Below are positions 1-8,321 of a stretch of 64,000 nt of DNA, piece by piece. Every line of letters starts with the position of its first letter. The stretch's first letter is position 1. Position numbers and translations under genes: made by a program. Below the pieces are notes generated by a model. That model was not told the DNA's origin, searched no databases, and saw only the letters and a list, made by a program, of their open reading frames with translations. The stretch covers positions 434,001 through 498,000 of the forward strand of contig NZ_JAGIPG010000001.1 of assembly GCF_017877055.1 (NCBI RefSeq), read 5' to 3'. This DNA is from Neorhizobium galegae. Lineage in GTDB: Bacteria; Pseudomonadota; Alphaproteobacteria; Rhizobiales; Rhizobiaceae.

Positions 1-113
1 GTGAAGGGACCTGAGTTTTTTCGGCTGGATGTCGGATTACCGAAAGTACGTGCGTCTTTAAGATATGGTCGTCGCCGACGACCGGGCAACCAGGATAAAA
101 AGGGAGAAATGCA

Positions 114-587
114 ATGGCGAAGAACACGATCTGCCTATGGTTCGACAAGGATGCCGAGGAGGCTGCCCGCTTCTATGCCGAGACTTTTCCGGACAGCAAG
201 GTCGGCGCCGCAATGCGCGCGCCGGCGGATTACCCGGACGGCAAGCAGGGAGATGTGCTCGTGGTGGAATTTACCGTTGCCGGCGTGGCATGCATCGGCC
301 TGAACGGCGGCCCGATCTTCAAGCACAACGAAGCCTTTTCCTTCCAGATCTCGACCGAAGACCAGGAAGAGACCGATCGGTATTGGAACGCGATTGTCGG
401 TAACGGCGGCCAGGAAAGCGAATGCGGCTGGTGCAAGGATAGATGGGGTATTTCCTGGCAGATCACGCCGCGCGTGCTCACGGAGGCCCTTGCTGTCGGC
501 GGCGCCGAGGCGAAGCGCGCCTTTGATGCGATGATGAAGATGCAGAAGATCGACGTCGCGGCGATCGAGGCTGCCCGGCGGGGTTAG
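114..587 (+). CDS. VOC-fold (PhnB / 3-demethylubiquinone methyltransferase-like) protein
   Basis: A 157-residue protein of the PhnB-like branch of the vicinal-oxygen-chelate superfamily. It shows the typical opening NTICLWFDKDAEEAARFY, the central WNAIVGNGGQESECGWCKD block and a closing WQITP segment. Proteins of this family are usually annotated as 3-demethylubiquinone-9 3-methyltransferase-like, but they are not proven methyltransferases and the true reaction is unknown. The start is supported by an AAAGGGAG ribosome site at 98-106. The next gene begins 11 bases downstream and encodes an SRPBCC protein; this pairing is common in proteobacteria and suggests one transcript. The first 113 bases of the window hold no convincing gene. 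Confidence 0.85.
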   Translation: MAKNTICLWFDKDAEEAARFYAETFPDSKVGAAMRAPADYPDGKQGDVLVVEFTVAGVACIGLNGGPIFKHNEAFSFQISTEDQEETDRYWNAIVGNGGQESECGWCKDRWGISWQITPRVLTEALAVGGAEAKRAFDAMMKMQKIDVAAIEAARRG

Positions 588-598
588 GGAGAAAATCG

Positions 599-1093
599 AT
601 GGACAAGAAAGCGAGTGACGGCCGCACGGCGGTCGAACGGAGATCCGAGCGCGAACTCGTCGTGACGCGCAGCTTCAACGCTCCGGTTCGCCTCGTGTTC
701 GATGCATGGACCAAGCCCGAATTGTTCAAGCTGTGGTGGGCGCCCAAGTCCAGCGGCGTCCCGCTTCTCGCCTGCGAGATGGATGCCCGCGCCGGGGGAG
801 GCTATAGTGTCACGTTCGGACAGGACGCCGCAAACTCCATGACCTTCTTCGGAAAATATCTCGAAGTGTCGCCGCCCTCGCGCCTCGTCTGGACCAATGA
901 CGAAAGCGAAAACGGCTCCGTCACCACGGTCAGCTTCGAGGAGGAGGACGGCGGTAAGACGCTGCTGGTCCTGCATGAACTTTATCCTTCCAGGGAAGCC
1001 GCCGACGAATCCTGCGCCGGCATGGAAGGTGCGATGCCCGAACAGTTGGGGCAGTTGGATGAGCTTCTCGTCACTCTTGGCGCGCGCGCGTGA
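599..1093 (+). CDS. SRPBCC (AHSA1-like START-fold) protein
   Basis: A 164-residue protein of the AHSA1/SRPBCC ligand-binding fold. Visible family features are the early RSFNAPVRLVFDAWTKPE segment, LFKLWWAPK around residue 45, a GGGYSVTF strand and the long C-terminal helix after residue 130. These proteins bind hydrophobic ligands or act as stress-related co-chaperone-like factors; no specific ligand can be read here. The start has a GGGAG site at 588-592. It is cotranscribed with the VOC gene upstream and converges with glutaryl-CoA dehydrogenase. Confidence 0.85.
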   Translation: MDKKASDGRTAVERRSERELVVTRSFNAPVRLVFDAWTKPELFKLWWAPKSSGVPLLACEMDARAGGGYSVTFGQDAANSMTFFGKYLEVSPPSRLVWTNDESENGSVTTVSFEEEDGGKTLLVLHELYPSREAADESCAGMEGAMPEQLGQLDELLVTLGARA

Positions 1094-1126
1094 GCCCGCG
1101 ACCGCCATTCGGCTGAAACGCCGAGA

Positions 1127-1158
1127 TATAAAAGCCCGGCGCGCTGGAAGCGGCCGGG
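1127..1158 (-). terminator. Rho-independent terminator of the glutaryl-CoA dehydrogenase gene
   Basis: On the minus strand an 8-bp perfect stem (AGCCCGGC at 1131-1138 pairing with GCCGGGCT at 1151-1158) is followed directly by TTTTA. It lies 30 bases past the stop codon of the minus-strand gene. On the plus strand no T run follows, so it mainly serves the minus strand. Confidence 0.75.
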
Positions 1159-1187
1159 CTGATTTGTCGAAGCGGTAAAGTTTCCGC

Positions 1188-2363
1188 TCAGAAGAACGCC
1201 TGGATGCCGGTCTGCGCGCGGCCGAGGATCAGTGCGTGGACGTCGTGCGTGCCTTCGTAGGTGTTGACCGTTTCCAGGTTCTGCGAGTGGCGCATGACGT
1301 GATACTCGATCTGGATGCCGTTGCCGCCGTGCATGTCGCGGGCAGCCCGAGCGATATCCAGCGCCTTGCCGCAATTGTTGCGCTTGACGATCGAGATCAT
1401 TTCCGGGGCCATCTTGTGCTGGTCCATCAGCTGGCCGACGCGCAGCGAAGCCTGCAGGCCGAGGGTGATTTCGGTCTGCATATCGGCCAGCTTCTTCTGG
1501 TAGAGCTGCATGCCGGCGAGCGGCTTGCCGAACTGCTTGCGGTCGAGGCCATACTGGCGGGCGCGGAACCAGCAGTCTTCGGCGGCACCCATGACGCCCC
1601 AGGAAATGCCGTAGCGAGCGCGGTTGAGGCAGCCGAAGGGACCCTTGAGACCTGAGACGTTCGGCAGGATGGCATCCTCGCCGACTTCAACGCTGTCCAT
1701 GACGATCTCGCCGGTGATCGAGGCGCGCAGCGAAAGCTTGCCGCCGATCTTCGGGGCCGACAGGCCCTTCATGCCCTTTTCGAGCACGAAGCCGCGGATC
1801 TCGTTGTTATGGGCTTCCGACTTCGCCCAGACGACGAAGACGTCGGCGATCGGGGCATTGGAGATCCACATCTTCGAACCGCGCAGGCGATAACCGCCCT
1901 CGATCTTTTCGGCGCGGGTCTTCATGCCACCCGGATCTGAGCCGGCATCCGGCTCGGTCAGGCCGAAACAGCCGATCAGTTCGCCGGAGACGAGGCCGGG
2001 CAGATATTTCTTCTTCTGCTCGTCGGAGCCGTAGGCGAAGATCGGGTAGATGACCAGCGACGATTGGACGCTCATCATCGAGCGGTAACCGCTGTCGATA
2101 CGTTCGATCTCGCGGGCGACGAGGCCGTAGGCGACGTAGGAGGCGTTGGCAGCACCATATTCCTCCGGCAGGGTCACGCCGAGCAGGCCGGTCTGGCCCA
2201 TCAGCTTGAACAGGCCCTTGTCGGTCGTCTCGTCGAGATAGGCCTCATTGATGCGCGGCATCAGTTCGGACTTGGCGAAGGCGGCCGCCGCATCGCGGAT
2301 CATCCGCTCCTCTTCGGTCAACTGGTCTTCGAGAAGAAAGGGATCGTTCCAGGAAAAAGCCAC
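1188..2363 (-). CDS. gcdH: glutaryl-CoA dehydrogenase
   Basis: A 391-residue flavoprotein of the acyl-CoA dehydrogenase family. It matches glutaryl-CoA dehydrogenase, which oxidises and decarboxylates glutaryl-CoA to crotonyl-CoA in lysine, hydroxylysine and tryptophan breakdown. It has the [14 protein letters not shown] flavin segment, KMWISNA, and the closing [17 protein letters not shown] block whose glutamate (about residue 370) is the catalytic base. An open frame extends to a TTG at 2393, but the GTG at 2363 has a strong GGAGG site 8 bases before it (2376-2372) and gives the usual N-terminus ([19 protein letters not shown]), so I choose 2363. It is divergent from a LysR gene that probably controls it. 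Confidence 0.93.
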   Translation of the reverse strand: MAFSWNDPFLLEDQLTEEERMIRDAAAAFAKSELMPRINEAYLDETTDKGLFKLMGQTGLLGVTLPEEYGAANASYVAYGLVAREIERIDSGYRSMMSVQSSLVIYPIFAYGSDEQKKKYLPGLVSGELIGCFGLTEPDAGSDPGGMKTRAEKIEGGYRLRGSKMWISNAPIADVFVVWAKSEAHNNEIRGFVLEKGMKGLSAPKIGGKLSLRASITGEIVMDSVEVGEDAILPNVSGLKGPFGCLNRARYGISWGVMGAAEDCWFRARQYGLDRKQFGKPLAGMQLYQKKLADMQTEITLGLQASLRVGQLMDQHKMAPEMISIVKRNNCGKALDIARAARDMHGGNGIQIEYHVMRHSQNLETVNTYEGTHDVHALILGRAQTGIQAFF

Positions 2364-2477
2364 GGGTCTCGCCTCCGGTTTGAAATCGGGCAATTTGAAG
2401 TTTGAAGAATTATCGCCACCCTGCGCCCGAGAGCAAGCACCGTTTACTCATCAGGCCATGATCTATAGTAATAGGGC

Positions 2478-3401
2478 ATGGTGAGCCTCTCGCGAAAACT
2501 GCTACCCTCCACGTCCGCGCTCGCGGCCTTCGATTCCGTCGCCCGGCTCGGCAGCTTCTCGGGGGCCGCCGAAGAGCTGTCGCTGACTCAAGGGGCAATC
2601 AGCCGGCAGGTTTCGGGGCTGGAGGAGCAGCTTGGTATCCAGCTTTTCGACCGTACCAGCCGCGGGGTCAGCCTCACTTCGGCGGGGGCGGAATACGCCA
2701 AGGTGGTGGCGAGCGCACTGTCGCAGATCCGCTCCGCCTCGTTGCAGGTCATGACCAAACGGCATAGCGATCAGCTGAACCTCGCGATCCTGCCGACCTT
2801 CGGCACCCGCTGGCTGATGCCGCGCATCCCGCAATTCGTCGCTCGGCACCCGGAGATCACGCTGAATTTCGCCACCCGCATCGGGGTCTTCGATTTCGAT
2901 CGCGACGGCATCGACATGGCGATCCATATCGGCCAACCTGACTGGCCGGGGGCGGAATGCACCTTCCTGATGGAGGAGATGGTGGCTCCGGTCTGCTCGC
3001 CGGCATTCCTTGCAAGCCATCCGATCAAAAAAGGCGAGGATCTGTTGCGCCTGCCGCTGCTGCACATGGCCTCGCGGCCGGGCGCCTGGAATCACTGGTT
3101 CGAAAGCCTGGGCGTCACCGGCACGCCGTCGCAGGGCATGCGGTTCGAGCAGTTCGGCAGCGTCGCGCAGGCCTGTATCGCGGGCTTGGGCGTGGCGCTG
3201 ATGCCGCTCTTCCTGATCGACTCGGAACTGGCGACCGGCCAGATCGTCGAGGCTTTTCCGCATCAGGTGACGAGCCCCAGCGCCTATTATGCGGTTGCGC
3301 CGATCAGCAAGGCGGACTTTCGGCCGGTGGTCGCTTTTCGAGCATGGCTTCTGGAGGAAGTTGGCCGGTATCGCGAGGATGTGGACGTCGTCGGGTGGTA
3401 G
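2478..3401 (+). CDS. LysR-type regulator, GcvA-like, probable regulator of gcdH
   Basis: A 307-residue LysR-type regulator. The N-terminal winged helix-turn-helix is clear (ALAAFDSVARLGSFSGAAEE then LTQGAISRQVSGLE, residues 10-50), followed by the two-lobed effector domain of the GcvA subgroup (PTFGTRWLMPRIPQF, and a GLGVALMP near residue 235). It is transcribed away from gcdH with about 115 bases between the starts, the arrangement of GcdR and other regulators that control a divergent acyl-CoA dehydrogenase. The inferred inducer is glutarate or glutaryl-CoA, but this is context only. Confidence 0.88.
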   Translation: MVSLSRKLLPSTSALAAFDSVARLGSFSGAAEELSLTQGAISRQVSGLEEQLGIQLFDRTSRGVSLTSAGAEYAKVVASALSQIRSASLQVMTKRHSDQLNLAILPTFGTRWLMPRIPQFVARHPEITLNFATRIGVFDFDRDGIDMAIHIGQPDWPGAECTFLMEEMVAPVCSPAFLASHPIKKGEDLLRLPLLHMASRPGAWNHWFESLGVTGTPSQGMRFEQFGSVAQACIAGLGVALMPLFLIDSELATGQIVEAFPHQVTSPSAYYAVAPISKADFRPVVAFRAWLLEEVGRYREDVDVVGW

Positions 3402-3416
3402 CCTTGCCGCGGGTTT

Positions 3417-3585
3417 ACCTCTCCCCTTGGGGGAGAGGTTACAAAATCATGATCTTAGCGCAACCAAGTCATAGATTTTGTTGGTGAGGGGGCCTTCTTG
3501 AGCGGAGAAATCCCCTCACTTGCGATTTTTAACACTCAGCTGAAGCTAAGGTGTTGAAATCACTTTCTCTCCCGCAAGGGAGAAA
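3417..3585. repeat. C-rich intergenic mosaic palindrome
   Basis: Three hairpin-forming units lie in tandem between the convergent LysR and amidase genes. ACCTCTCCCC pairs with GGGGAGAGGT across TT at 3417-3439. GTGAGGGG pairs with CCCCTCAC at about 3484-3520. TTTCTCTCCC pairs with GGGAGAAA across GCAA at 3564-3585. A relative of the first unit occurs at 22704-22849. This is a dispersed non-coding element and fills the 200-base gap; it could also end transcription from both sides. Confidence 0.6.
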
Positions 3586-3602
3586 TAAAGGCACCGCCTG
3601 GT

Positions 3603-5030
3603 CTAAAGCCTCGGCCGCCGATCCAGCCAATCCGTCTCCGCCTCATAAGCCAGCGCAATCTCCAGCACTGCCTTGTCGGCACGGGGCCGGCCGATGATCT
3701 GGATGCCGTTCGGCAGGCCGTTGTCGCCGAAACCCGCGGGCATGGCGGCGACCGGCAGGCCGGCCATCGAGGCCGGTATCACGACTTCCATCCAGCGGTG
3801 ATAGGTATCCATTGTTCGTCCGGCGATCTCCTTCGGCCAATGGGTGTCGGCCTCGAAGGGAAAGACCTGGGCGGAGGGCAGGATCAGGTAGTCGTAACGG
3901 TCGAATACCGTCAGCAGATACTGATACCAGGCGCTGCGGCGCTTCGAGGCGAAATGGACCTCGCGGGCGCTCATGTCGAGGCCGCGCTCGATTTCCCAGA
4001 TGATCTCGGGCTTCATCCTAGCGCGCTTGGCCGGGTCGTCATAGTTGTCCCGCATACTGCTCGCGGTGAGCCAGCTCCGAAGCGTCGTCCAGGAGCGCCA
4101 GACATCCGCCATGTCGAATTCCGGCATCATCTCATCGACCTTGCAGCCGATCTTCTCGAAGACCGGCAATGTCGAGCGGCAGAGTTCCAGCACGCCGGGC
4201 TCGAAGGGCAGGTAACCGCCGAGATCGCCGAGCCAAGCGATGCGGGCGCCTGAGAAATCGCGGCTTTCCTGCGGTGTCAGGTCCTCGGTCGGAAGAGACA
4301 GTGGGTCGCGCGGATCGTAGCCCGCCTGTGTGGCGAGCAGGGCGGCGGTATCGCGCACCGTACGGCCCATCGGGCCGAGCACCGAAAGCTGGCCTAGGAA
4401 GCTCTCGGGCTTCAGCGAAGAAGGAACGCGGCCGAAACTCGGGCGGAAGCCGACGACGTTGTTGAAGGCGGCCGGGTTACGCAGGGAACCCATCTGATCG
4501 CCGCCATCGGCGACCGGCAGGAGGTGGGCGGAAAGTGCGGCGGCCGCGCCGCCGCTCGATCCGCCGACGGTCTTTGTCAGGTCGTAGGGGTTCCTCGTAA
4601 CCCCATGCACCGGGTTGTAGCTCTGCGAGCCGAGCCCCTGTTCCGGCGTATTGGTCTTGCCGATGATGATCGCACCGGCTGCCCGGATGCGTTCGACCAT
4701 CACCTCGTCCTTCTCAGGCACGAAATCGGCGAAGATCGGCGAGCCGTAGGTGCAGCGGATGCCCTTTACCTCGCAGAGATCCTTGATGGCGATCGGCATT
4801 CCATGCATCCAGCCGCGCGATCTGCCAGAGGCAAGCTCGGCGTCGCATCCAGCCGCCTCGGCGAGGAGCTCGTCGCGGCCGCGCAGGCTGACGATCGCGT
4901 TGATTGCCGGATTGAGCCGGTCGATCCGGTCGAGATAGGCCGTCACCACGGCGGCGCAGGACACCCGGCCGTCATGAATCGCCTCCGAAAGTGCGGTTGC
5001 CGAAAGCCCGGTGATCTCGTCGTTATTCAT
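3603..5030 (-). CDS. amidase-signature family amidase
   Basis: A 475-residue amidase of the Ser-cisSer-Lys family, hydrolysing a carboxylic amide; the substrate is not evident. The catalytic lysine sits in AIKDLCEVKG (about residue 90), the cis-serine in GGSSGGAAAAL, and the nucleophile in GGDQMGSLRNPA. The last segment departs from the common GSDTGGSIR form. The frame is open to an ATG at 5054, but GAGGGAAG at 5045-5038 lies just before the ATG at 5030 (MNNDEITGLS), so I start there. It is divergent from the LacI-led nucleoside operon and shares its intergenic region, so it may be controlled by the same repressor. Confidence 0.88.
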   Translation of the reverse strand: MNNDEITGLSATALSEAIHDGRVSCAAVVTAYLDRIDRLNPAINAIVSLRGRDELLAEAAGCDAELASGRSRGWMHGMPIAIKDLCEVKGIRCTYGSPIFADFVPEKDEVMVERIRAAGAIIIGKTNTPEQGLGSQSYNPVHGVTRNPYDLTKTVGGSSGGAAAALSAHLLPVADGGDQMGSLRNPAAFNNVVGFRPSFGRVPSSLKPESFLGQLSVLGPMGRTVRDTAALLATQAGYDPRDPLSLPTEDLTPQESRDFSGARIAWLGDLGGYLPFEPGVLELCRSTLPVFEKIGCKVDEMMPEFDMADVWRSWTTLRSWLTASSMRDNYDDPAKRARMKPEIIWEIERGLDMSAREVHFASKRRSAWYQYLLTVFDRYDYLILPSAQVFPFEADTHWPKEIAGRTMDTYHRWMEVVIPASMAGLPVAAMPAGFGDNGLPNGIQIIGRPRADKAVLEIALAYEAETDWLDRRPRL

Positions 5031-5160
5031 CACTCTTCCCTCATGAATACCCAAGGATTTCCACTGGTCGCCGGGGAAGAGTCAAGGCAGGATGTGGGGA
5101 TATTGGTCGGTCGGCAATTACAAACGACTCGACAAAGCCTTTTGATCAAAGTATTCGTGC

Positions 5161-5172
5161 TTAAACGTTTAA
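5161..5172. promoter_or_regulatory. LacI-family operator
   Basis: TTAAACGTTTAA is a perfect 12-bp palindrome with a central CG, the shape of LacI/GalR-type operators. It ends 12 bases before the start codon of the lacI-type gene, fitting autoregulation of the operon. The same 154-base region holds the promoter of the divergent amidase. Confidence 0.6.
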
Positions 5173-5184
5173 TCAGAGACTGCC

Positions 5185-6282
5185 ATGGCATTGCCCCGTC
5201 CCGGCTCCAATATGAGCGCAATCGCCGCCGCCCTCGGCGTGTCGGCGGCGACCGTGTCGAATGCGCTTTCCGGCAAGGGACGTGTGTCGCCGGAGCTTAT
5301 CGAGAAGGTGCGGGCCAAGGCGAGCGAACTCGGTTACGTGCCGAGCCTCACCGCCCGGGCGCTGCGCACCGGCCGCGCCGGCGTGCTCGGCCTCGTGCTG
5401 CCGGATATCGCCAATCCGCTCTTTCCGCAGATCGCCCAGGCGATTGAGAATGCGGCCTCGAATGCCGGTTACGGCGTTCTGATCGCCGACTCCCGCGGCG
5501 ACATCGCCAAGCAGACCGAGGCGATCGGCCGGCTTCTGGAACGCGGTGTCGATGGCATGGTCATCGTGCCCCGCCGCGGCACACGGATCGCCGACATAGG
5601 CTGCCCCGTCGCCGTCATCGATACGCCCTCCACCCCCGGCAACACGGTTTCTGCCGATCACTGGGAGGGGGGCGCCCAGATGGGCCGTCATCTCGCAGCA
5701 CTTGGCCATCGCAAGGTGCTGCTGATCGGTACCAGCGCCTTCTCGAACGTACAGAACGACCGTATCGGCGGACTGAAGGCGGGTCTCGGGCCGGATGCCG
5801 AATGCGATACGATGTGGATCGAGAAGGTCGAGGCGGTTTCGGGCGAAGGCTGCCCGCTTGGCCTTGCAGACAAGGCGGCGGCTGGTTTTACGGCTTTTGC
5901 GGCGGTTTCCGATCTTTCGGCGCTTCGGGCGCTGACGGAGTTGCAGCGCGCCGGCATCGGCGTGCCGGAAATGGTCAGCGTCACCGGTTTCGACGACCTC
6001 ATCTGGTCCCCGGTGGTCACGCCTGCGCTCACCACCGTGCGCATGGACATGGCAACGATCGCCGACCTGGCGATTGCAGCGCTCATCCGCGCAATCGAGC
6101 CCGAGGGAGAGGCCGAGAACGGTGCCGAGGAGATTTCAGCCGGCAACGTTACCTCCGAGACCGACCGGGTCCCGATGCAGCTCATCGTGCGCCAATCAAC
6201 GGGTGCTCCGCACGCCGGTGGCGCACCGAATTTACATGCCAGAACCCCCAACAAACCGACAGCAGGAGAAGTCACATCATGA
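5185..6282 (+). CDS. LacI/GalR-family repressor of the nucleoside operon
   Basis: A 365-residue repressor. Its helix-turn-helix is IAAALGVSAATVSNALSGKG (about residues 12-31), followed by the hinge and a periplasmic-binding-protein-like core (LGLVLPDIANPLFPQI, SVTGFDDL near residue 270). A second in-frame ATG at 5212 is an alternative start. The stop overlaps the start of the binding-protein gene by ATGA, with an AGGAGAA site at 6263-6269, so this repressor is the first gene of the operon. It should respond to a nucleoside or purine signal and bind the palindrome at 5161-5172; both are inferences. Confidence 0.9.
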   Translation: MALPRPGSNMSAIAAALGVSAATVSNALSGKGRVSPELIEKVRAKASELGYVPSLTARALRTGRAGVLGLVLPDIANPLFPQIAQAIENAASNAGYGVLIADSRGDIAKQTEAIGRLLERGVDGMVIVPRRGTRIADIGCPVAVIDTPSTPGNTVSADHWEGGAQMGRHLAALGHRKVLLIGTSAFSNVQNDRIGGLKAGLGPDAECDTMWIEKVEAVSGEGCPLGLADKAAAGFTAFAAVSDLSALRALTELQRAGIGVPEMVSVTGFDDLIWSPVVTPALTTVRMDMATIADLAIAALIRAIEPEGEAENGAEEISAGNVTSETDRVPMQLIVRQSTGAPHAGGAPNLHARTPNKPTAGEVTS

Positions 6283-7313
6283 ACAAGGTCATTCTTGCGT
6301 CGGGCGCCGCCCTGATGCTCACCATGGGTGCCGCGCAAACCCCGGCGCTCGCCCAGGAAAAGACGCTGACGATTTCCGTCTATGCGCTTGCTCAGGACGA
6401 ATACAAGCAGATCGTCTACGAACCCTTCCAGAAGATCTGCGGGTGCAAGCTGGTGGTCGAGACCGGCAACAGCGTCGAGCGCCTTGCCAAGATGGAAGCC
6501 AACAAGGCCAATCCGGTGGTCGACATGGCGGTCGTCTCGATGGCCGATGCGCTGGCCGCCTCGCGCGCCGGCCTGATCGACAAGATCGATACGTCGAAGC
6601 TCTCCAGCTTCGGCAAGCTTTATGATGTCGCCAAGGACCCGAACAAGGACGGCATGAGCGTCGGCTACACGTTCTACGCCACCTCGATCGCCTATCGTTC
6701 GGACAAGATGAAGATCGACAGCTGGGCCGATCTGCTGAAGCCGGAATATGCAAGCCATGTCGCATGGCCGAATGTCACCACCAACCAGGGCCCGCCGGCG
6801 CTCTATATGCTGGGCCTAGCGCTTGCCAAGGACACGGCTGACCTGAAGGCACCGATCGAGGCGGTCGGCGCCAAGAAGGCCGAGATCGTTACCTTCTACG
6901 AGAAGTCCTCGCAGCTCGTGCAACTGATGCAGCAGGAAGAAATCTGGGCAGCGCCGATCGGCCGTTTCACCTGGGCTCCCTTCACCAAGCTCGCCTTCCC
7001 GATCGCCTGGGCCACCCCGAAGGAAGGCCAGACGGGCGGCATGAACGTCATGATCCTCACCAAGGGTGCCAAGAACCAGGAGCTCGCGCTGCAGTTCATG
7101 GATTTCTGGCTATCGACCGAAGTCCAGACCAAGCTCGCCGAAAAGCTGATCGACAGCCCGGCCAACAAGGACGTCAAGCTGCCCGAGGCGATCGCCAACA
7201 ACCTCACCTATGGCGAGGAAACGGCAAAGAGCCTGAAGCTGATCCCGTCCGCCGTGGCGCTCGACAACCGCGCCGGCTGGATCAAGACCTGGAACGAGAA
7301 GGTAGGCCAGTAA
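6279..7313 (+). CDS. ABC importer periplasmic binding protein (PotD/extracellular binding protein type 1-like)
   Basis: A 344-residue exported binding protein. The N-terminus has a Sec signal (MNKVILASGAALMLTMG with cleavage after ALAQ near residue 24). The body is of the polyamine/iron class: TLTISVYALAQDEYKQI, a KMEANKANPVVDMAVVS lobe and a C-terminal SAVALDNRAGWIKTWNEK. It overlaps the repressor stop by 4 bases. Family members bind polyamines, iron, phosphonates or similar small ligands. The downstream nucleoside hydrolase, adenine deaminase and phosphoribosyltransferase point to a nucleoside or nucleobase ligand, which is an inference. Confidence 0.85.
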   Translation: MNKVILASGAALMLTMGAAQTPALAQEKTLTISVYALAQDEYKQIVYEPFQKICGCKLVVETGNSVERLAKMEANKANPVVDMAVVSMADALAASRAGLIDKIDTSKLSSFGKLYDVAKDPNKDGMSVGYTFYATSIAYRSDKMKIDSWADLLKPEYASHVAWPNVTTNQGPPALYMLGLALAKDTADLKAPIEAVGAKKAEIVTFYEKSSQLVQLMQQEEIWAAPIGRFTWAPFTKLAFPIAWATPKEGQTGGMNVMILTKGAKNQELALQFMDFWLSTEVQTKLAEKLIDSPANKDVKLPEAIANNLTYGEETAKSLKLIPSAVALDNRAGWIKTWNEKVGQ

Positions 7314-7337
7314 GGGCTGAGGTTCCCGCCCATGCCC

Positions 7338-7444
7338 GTATCCTCGGGCTTGACCCGAGGATCCACTCTTTCTTGCATAGTCCCTTCCGCATTCGGCCCC
7401 TTGGGGCTTGGGCCTGGATCCTCGGGTCAAGCCCCAGGATGACG
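7338..7444. repeat. rhizobial intergenic palindromic element (RIME-like), copy A
   Basis: Two near-identical hairpin arms, CCTCGGGCTTGACCCGAGG at 7342-7360 and CCTCGGGTCAAGCCCCAGG at 7420-7438, lie in inverted orientation about 60 bases apart. The same element recurs at 61389-61472 and 63077-63185. It sits between the binding-protein gene and the first permease, where it may reduce downstream expression or protect the upstream mRNA end. Confidence 0.8.
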
Positions 7445-7478
7445 GCGGAGGGGAGGGTTACTTTGGAGAAGACCACCG

Positions 7479-8321
7479 ATGTTTCAAAACAGGGCTGAAG
7501 CGCTGGCACTTGCGCTGCCGGCCGCGATCTTCGCGGCGACGGTGTTTCTCGTGCCGGTGGTGATCCTGCTATCGGACGGATTTCGGGCGCCCGCCGGCGG
7601 CTGGACGATTTCCGCCTATACGGATTTCTTCTCCAATCCGCTGAACCAGGCCGTCTTCTTGCGCACGCTCAGGCTCGGGGCGCTGGTCACGATCGCTTCG
7701 GCGGTGATCGGTTATGCGGCGGCGTTCGCGATCGTCAGCCTTGAGCCCGGCGCCAAGGGCAAGGTGACCGGCCTCGTCGTGCTGCCGCTGATGATCTCGC
7801 CGGTCGCCCGCACCTATGCGTGGATCGTCATCCTCGGCCGTACCGGCATCGTCAACCAGGCTTTCCAGGCGCTCGGCATCACCGAGGCGCCGCTGCGCAT
7901 CCTGTTTTCCGAAACGGCTATTTTCATCGGCCTGCTGCAGCTTTTCCTGCCGCTGATGATCATCTCGCTGATCTCGGCGCTCGAAAACATGCCGAAGGAC
8001 GCCATTCCTGCGGCGCGGGTGCTCGGCGCCAACTGGTTCCAGGTGTTCTGGAAGGTCGTGCTACCGCTTACCAAGGAAGGCCTCGTCATCGGGGGAACGC
8101 TGGTCTTCACCGGTTCGCTCACCGCCTACATCACGCCCGCCATCCTTGGCGGCTCCAAGGTGCTGATGCTCGAAACGCTGCTCTACCAGCAGGTTGCGGT
8201 CTCCAACAATTTCGTCGCGGCGAGCGTCATCGCCTTCATCCTGATCGTCATGAGCTTTGCCGCCAACATCCTCCTCAAACGCGTCGCCACGGCGCGCAAC
8301 AAGCAGAGGAGCCCGCAATGA
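7479..8321 (+). CDS. ABC importer permease (PotB-like)
   Basis: A 280-residue inner-membrane permease with about six hydrophobic segments and the cytoplasmic coupling segment (EAA-type loop) in the stretch AARVLGANWFQVFWKVVLPLT near residue 185. The family partners with PotD-like binding proteins and a PotA-like ATPase. The start has a GGAG site at 7467. Its TGA overlaps the ATG of the second permease by 4 bases, so translation is coupled. Confidence 0.9.
   Translation: MFQNRAEALALALPAAIFAATVFLVPVVILLSDGFRAPAGGWTISAYTDFFSNPLNQAVFLRTLRLGALVTIASAVIGYAAAFAIVSLEPGAKGKVTGLVVLPLMISPVARTYAWIVILGRTGIVNQAFQALGITEAPLRILFSETAIFIGLLQLFLPLMIISLISALENMPKDAIPAARVLGANWFQVFWKVVLPLTKEGLVIGGTLVFTGSLTAYITPAILGGSKVLMLETLLYQQVAVSNNFVAASVIAFILIVMSFAANILLKRVATARNKQRSPQ

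Noticed and set aside
1..303. Open frame at the left edge
   Set aside because: It overlaps the VOC gene out of frame, and its protein is arginine-rich without any family pattern.
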